The notes under the pieces are model-generated. The model was not told the origin of the DNA and made no database searches. It was given only the letters and a program-made list of their open reading frames with translations. The position numbers and the translations under genes were made by a program. Positions 22,365 to 24,508 of a stretch of 24,508 bases of DNA are shown piece by piece (positions within the stretch are counted from its first letter, which is position 1; the number at the start of each line of letters is the position of its first letter). The stretch covers positions 1-24,508 of the forward strand of contig JBOFEN010000108.1 of the NCBI GenBank assembly GCA_051648105.1. The letters are read 5' to 3'. Source of the DNA: UBA7332 sp051648105. Lineage in GTDB: Bacteria; Bacteroidota; Bacteroidia; Bacteroidales; UBA7332.

Positions 22365-23027
22365 CTATTGATTAAGTGTTACCTTAATTCCTAAATTAAG
22401 TACTTGAGAAACCTTTTCGATGAAGCTTTTCTTCATTGGGTTATTGCTATGAGTTATTAGCAGCCAACCATCACCTATATTCTTTTGACTTCTTCCATAT
22501 TTGGCATCTCTACGATTAGAGATTACTGGTACCTTGGAGAACTTAAGGTTATTATCTTCTACCACCTGACGAACCTCAGCTACACCTATCTTCTTAACAG
22601 TTTTGAATAGTGGCTCCGCAGCTGTATTCTCTGCAATAATGGTACCATCAGGAAAGAATACTGCCATATCTCTTTTGGGGCCACGGTATATTTTAGATTC
22701 ACCATCAACATTGCTGCCTTGTTCTCGATGTGTAACCTCTGGATCGATTACAATCTCTTTAGCATCTGGGATATCAGCAGTAAAGTTGCGTTTACGGCTT
22801 AAGTGTACGCTAAGTGGCTGTCCAGGCACATAATCTACCACTAAGACCAACTCTCTTTGTACGGGATGTAGAGCGGGTTCAATATTCTTGGTTAATATCG
22901 GAAGAATCTCCTTCTTGATTATCTCCTCCTCAATTTCGCTTGCCTTCTTCTCAAGTTCTTCATTTACAGGGAGACCCTCTTTGCGTAAGGTTTCCATGGC
23001 TTTGTATAGGTCGTCTAGTCTGCTCAT
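22365..23027 (-). CDS. Hypothetical protein (220 aa) in the restriction-modification region
   Basis: I start it at ATG 23027 (MSRLDDLYKAMETLRKEG). The frame is open to a TTG at 23066, but that overlaps the likely promoter. No signal peptide or membrane segment is seen. Residues 1-60 are charged and helical, probably coiled coil. A beta-rich part follows (RELVLVVDYVPGQPLSVHLSRKRNF). The C-terminal ~90 residues contain AVFFPDGTIIAENTAAEPLFKT-type sequence ending in GDGWLLITHSNNPMKKSFIE. I recall this C-terminal pattern from uncharacterised proteins on bacterial mobile and defence regions, but I cannot name a function. It is separated from the res gene by a terminator hairpin, so it is probably transcribed on its own. 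Confidence 0.8.
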   Translation of the reverse strand: MSRLDDLYKAMETLRKEGLPVNEELEKKASEIEEEIIKKEILPILTKNIEPALHPVQRELVLVVDYVPGQPLSVHLSRKRNFTADIPDAKEIVIDPEVTHREQGSNVDGESKIYRGPKRDMAVFFPDGTIIAENTAAEPLFKTVKKIGVAEVRQVVEDNNLKFSKVPVISNRRDAKYGRSQKNIGDGWLLITHSNNPMKKSFIEKVSQVLNLGIKVTLNQ

Positions 23028-23063
23028 TAGATATGTAGTTGTTTTTGTGTGTTGATAATATGA

Positions 23064-23071
23064 CAAATATA
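23064..23071 (-). promoter_or_regulatory. TATATTTG -7 promoter element for the 220-aa gene
   Basis: Minus-strand TAnnTTTG match 36 bp before ATG 23027. The -33 element is not clear. Confidence 0.45.
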
Positions 23072-23111
23072 CTAAATTACTGCTATCAAGTAAAAGTGTT
23101 CATTATCAACA

Positions 23112-23149
23112 ATAAGGGGTTGAATCTAAACTAAGATTCAACCCCTTAT
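23112..23149 (-). terminator. 16-bp hairpin after the res gene
   Basis: Arms 23112-23127 and 23134-23149 pair perfectly around a 6-nt loop, 53 bp past the res stop codon. It isolates the 220-aa gene from the restriction gene. Confidence 0.7.
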
Positions 23150-23202
23150 ATCATCATCAAAAATACTTTTTATGGATTTTACTAAGTAATATATGATGCT
23201 AC

Positions 23203-24508
23203 TTACCCTGCAACTAATTTCATTAGTTCATCATAGGTGTTCACAACATCATATTTTATTCTCTCTGTACTCAATGCCTTAAAGTGCTCACGAGCACAAT
23301 GAATCTTAGCATCCTCAACCAAGCGTAAGTCCATTGTTGACATAGAACCTTTGGTTTCAGCAACAAAATAGACACTCTTGACTGAACCATTCTCAAAAGC
23401 AATAGCCCAATCTGGATTATATTTACCAACAGGCGTATTGATATAGAATCCACGAGGAAGTTTCACATATACAGCAACCTCAGAGCTAGACTCTAACTTC
23501 TCTGCAAAAGGTCTCTCCGTGTTAGCAGAGTCAAAGATCAGATAATCATAAAGATGCTTCTCTGCTTGCATAGCATTAACTCCAAGCTTGCCCTTCATTG
23601 TTGGTTCAGTAAAGATATCAGTACCGAAGGTCTCATTCAGCTTATTATAACTAATGTGCTGTATGATCACAGTAGCCTTCTCATCATTAATAAGCTTCGA
23701 AGCTTTTAGGATAAACTCTTCAGGATTGTACTTAAACTGTTCAAAACAAGATGGAGTAATTCCTGTCAAAATCTTTACTATAGTATTTCTAGTCAATTCA
23801 GTCTCCTCCACCATCTTACCAATCAAATCATATTTGACACTAGTGCTTGATGAGATATCCACAGCAACCATACGAGAATCACTCTCTTTAAAGGCCTCCC
23901 CTTTTGTAAGACTCTCTTTCGATTTGATCTTATTCATCGTGCCAGACTGAACCTTATAGTAGATCTTCGATACATGAAGATGGGCATTTAGCTTATCTAC
24001 CGCCTTCATAACCAACTCATCAGTCTCGAAGTCAACCACATAAGCCGTTTTTATATTGATGCGCTTCCAAAGCTCCTGAAACTCCTTACGCTCAAACTTA
24101 TTCTTGTCTAGTCGAAGCTCCACATTATTACTGCGAGCATTCTCTGGCTCCATTGTTTTAGGATTATAGATAGTATCCAAGATTGCAACCACTGACTCCT
24201 TGCAATCACCAACGATCTCAGCCACTCGCACATTGCCACTCTTTTTATCCTCATAGAACTTATCCGTCAGTACACCACCTTTTACATACCCATCCTCTAT
24301 AAGACCTTCAAATATCAATTGAGCTGTATCGTTATCAATGGTTTGTTCTTCACCATTGTAGTTCTGGATAATCTTATTTTCAAACAACGCCAGAGTAACC
24401 TTTAGCGGACGGTCAGCAATCACCTCAGCCATCTCACTTTGAATAGCACGTGCAAAAGTATCATACGATTCGCTAGCTATTACTGTCAACAAATTCACAT
24501 TATGAACC
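23203..24508 (-). CDS. Type III restriction endonuclease Res subunit, C-terminal part (N-terminus beyond window)
   Basis: The frame is open from the right edge to a stop at 23203, about 434 codons. An apparent start (GTG 24498) is not real, because the frame continues upstream in homologous-looking sequence (VHNVNLLTVIASESYDTFA). This is the region after the DEAD/helicase motor of Res. The C-terminus holds the PD-(D/E)XK nuclease motif: Asp in YNPDWAIAF and Glu/Lys in FVAETKGSM. It is followed by RLVEDAKIHCAREHF, typical of Res subunits. With a Mod methyltransferase, Res cuts DNA having two unmodified sites. The motor domains and mod should lie to the right, outside the window. No frameshift is seen in this part. 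Confidence 0.9.
   Translation of the reverse strand, partial: VHNVNLLTVIASESYDTFARAIQSEMAEVIADRPLKVTLALFENKIIQNYNGEEQTIDNDTAQLIFEGLIEDGYVKGGVLTDKFYEDKKSGNVRVAEIVGDCKESVVAILDTIYNPKTMEPENARSNNVELRLDKNKFERKEFQELWKRINIKTAYVVDFETDELVMKAVDKLNAHLHVSKIYYKVQSGTMNKIKSKESLTKGEAFKESDSRMVAVDISSSTSVKYDLIGKMVEETELTRNTIVKILTGITPSCFEQFKYNPEEFILKASKLINDEKATVIIQHISYNKLNETFGTDIFTEPTMKGKLGVNAMQAEKHLYDYLIFDSANTERPFAEKLESSSEVAVYVKLPRGFYINTPVGKYNPDWAIAFENGSVKSVYFVAETKGSMSTMDLRLVEDAKIHCAREHFKALSTERIKYDVVNTYDELMKLVAG

Overview
The window looks like chromosomal DNA of a member of the Bacteroidetes, most likely Bacteroidales. Supporting signs are several TAnnTTTG -7 promoter elements, A-rich translation starts instead of strong Shine-Dalgarno sites, lipoproteins with acidic residues after the lipobox Cys, FimB/Mfa2-like fimbrillin folds, a split 5'-nucleotidase, and an AT-rich genome. 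This assignment rests on sequence features only.

Layout from left to right. (1) 1-4472, minus strand: a GH2 beta-galactosidase-like enzyme cut by the left edge, an unrecognised 225-aa protein, a COG2910-type NAD(P)-binding reductase and an AraC-family regulator, with long perfect hairpins in two of the gaps. (2) 4655-6395, plus strand: umuD and umuC overlapping by ATGA, with a candidate operator and a promoter almost touching the start codon. (3) 6741-15307: an operon-like cluster of four lipoproteins. Genes 1, 2 and 4 are paralogues sharing a long C-terminal module that resembles FISUMP-type domains. Genes 1 and 2 add a fimbrillin-like N-terminus. Gene 3 joins a FimB/Mfa2-like N-terminus to a metzincin zinc-protease motif. 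The cluster looks like a surface adhesin or fimbrial-tip system. (4) 15952-16025: tRNA-Arg(UCU) on the minus strand with its own promoter and terminator. (5) 16194-17711: a 5'-nucleotidase split into two genes in swapped order. (6) 17894-19650: slyD and rlmI.

(7) 19765-21828: the most striking part. Eight direct copies of a ~159-bp unit, each made of about seven small hairpins (mostly with 3-nt loops), flank an intact REP-associated tyrosine transposase (RAYT, HUH/Y1 type) on the minus strand, four copies on each side. The first and last hairpins of a unit are inverted copies of each other. Each has a GTAG-like tetranucleotide at its 5' foot, on the minus strand for the first and the plus strand for the last, as in REP/BIME elements. 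The left and right copies form two sequence subfamilies, as if each side expanded or was homogenised separately.

(8) 21783-24508, minus strand: a decayed defence neighbourhood. It holds a DUF1016_N/YhcG fragment running into the repeat array, a frameshifted remnant of an unidentified gene, an intact 220-aa protein with its own promoter, and the C-terminal part of a type III restriction (Res) subunit with its PD...ETK nuclease motif, cut by the right edge.

The strongest candidates for something under-described are the RAYT/poly-hairpin array and the four-lipoprotein cluster with its embedded metzincin.
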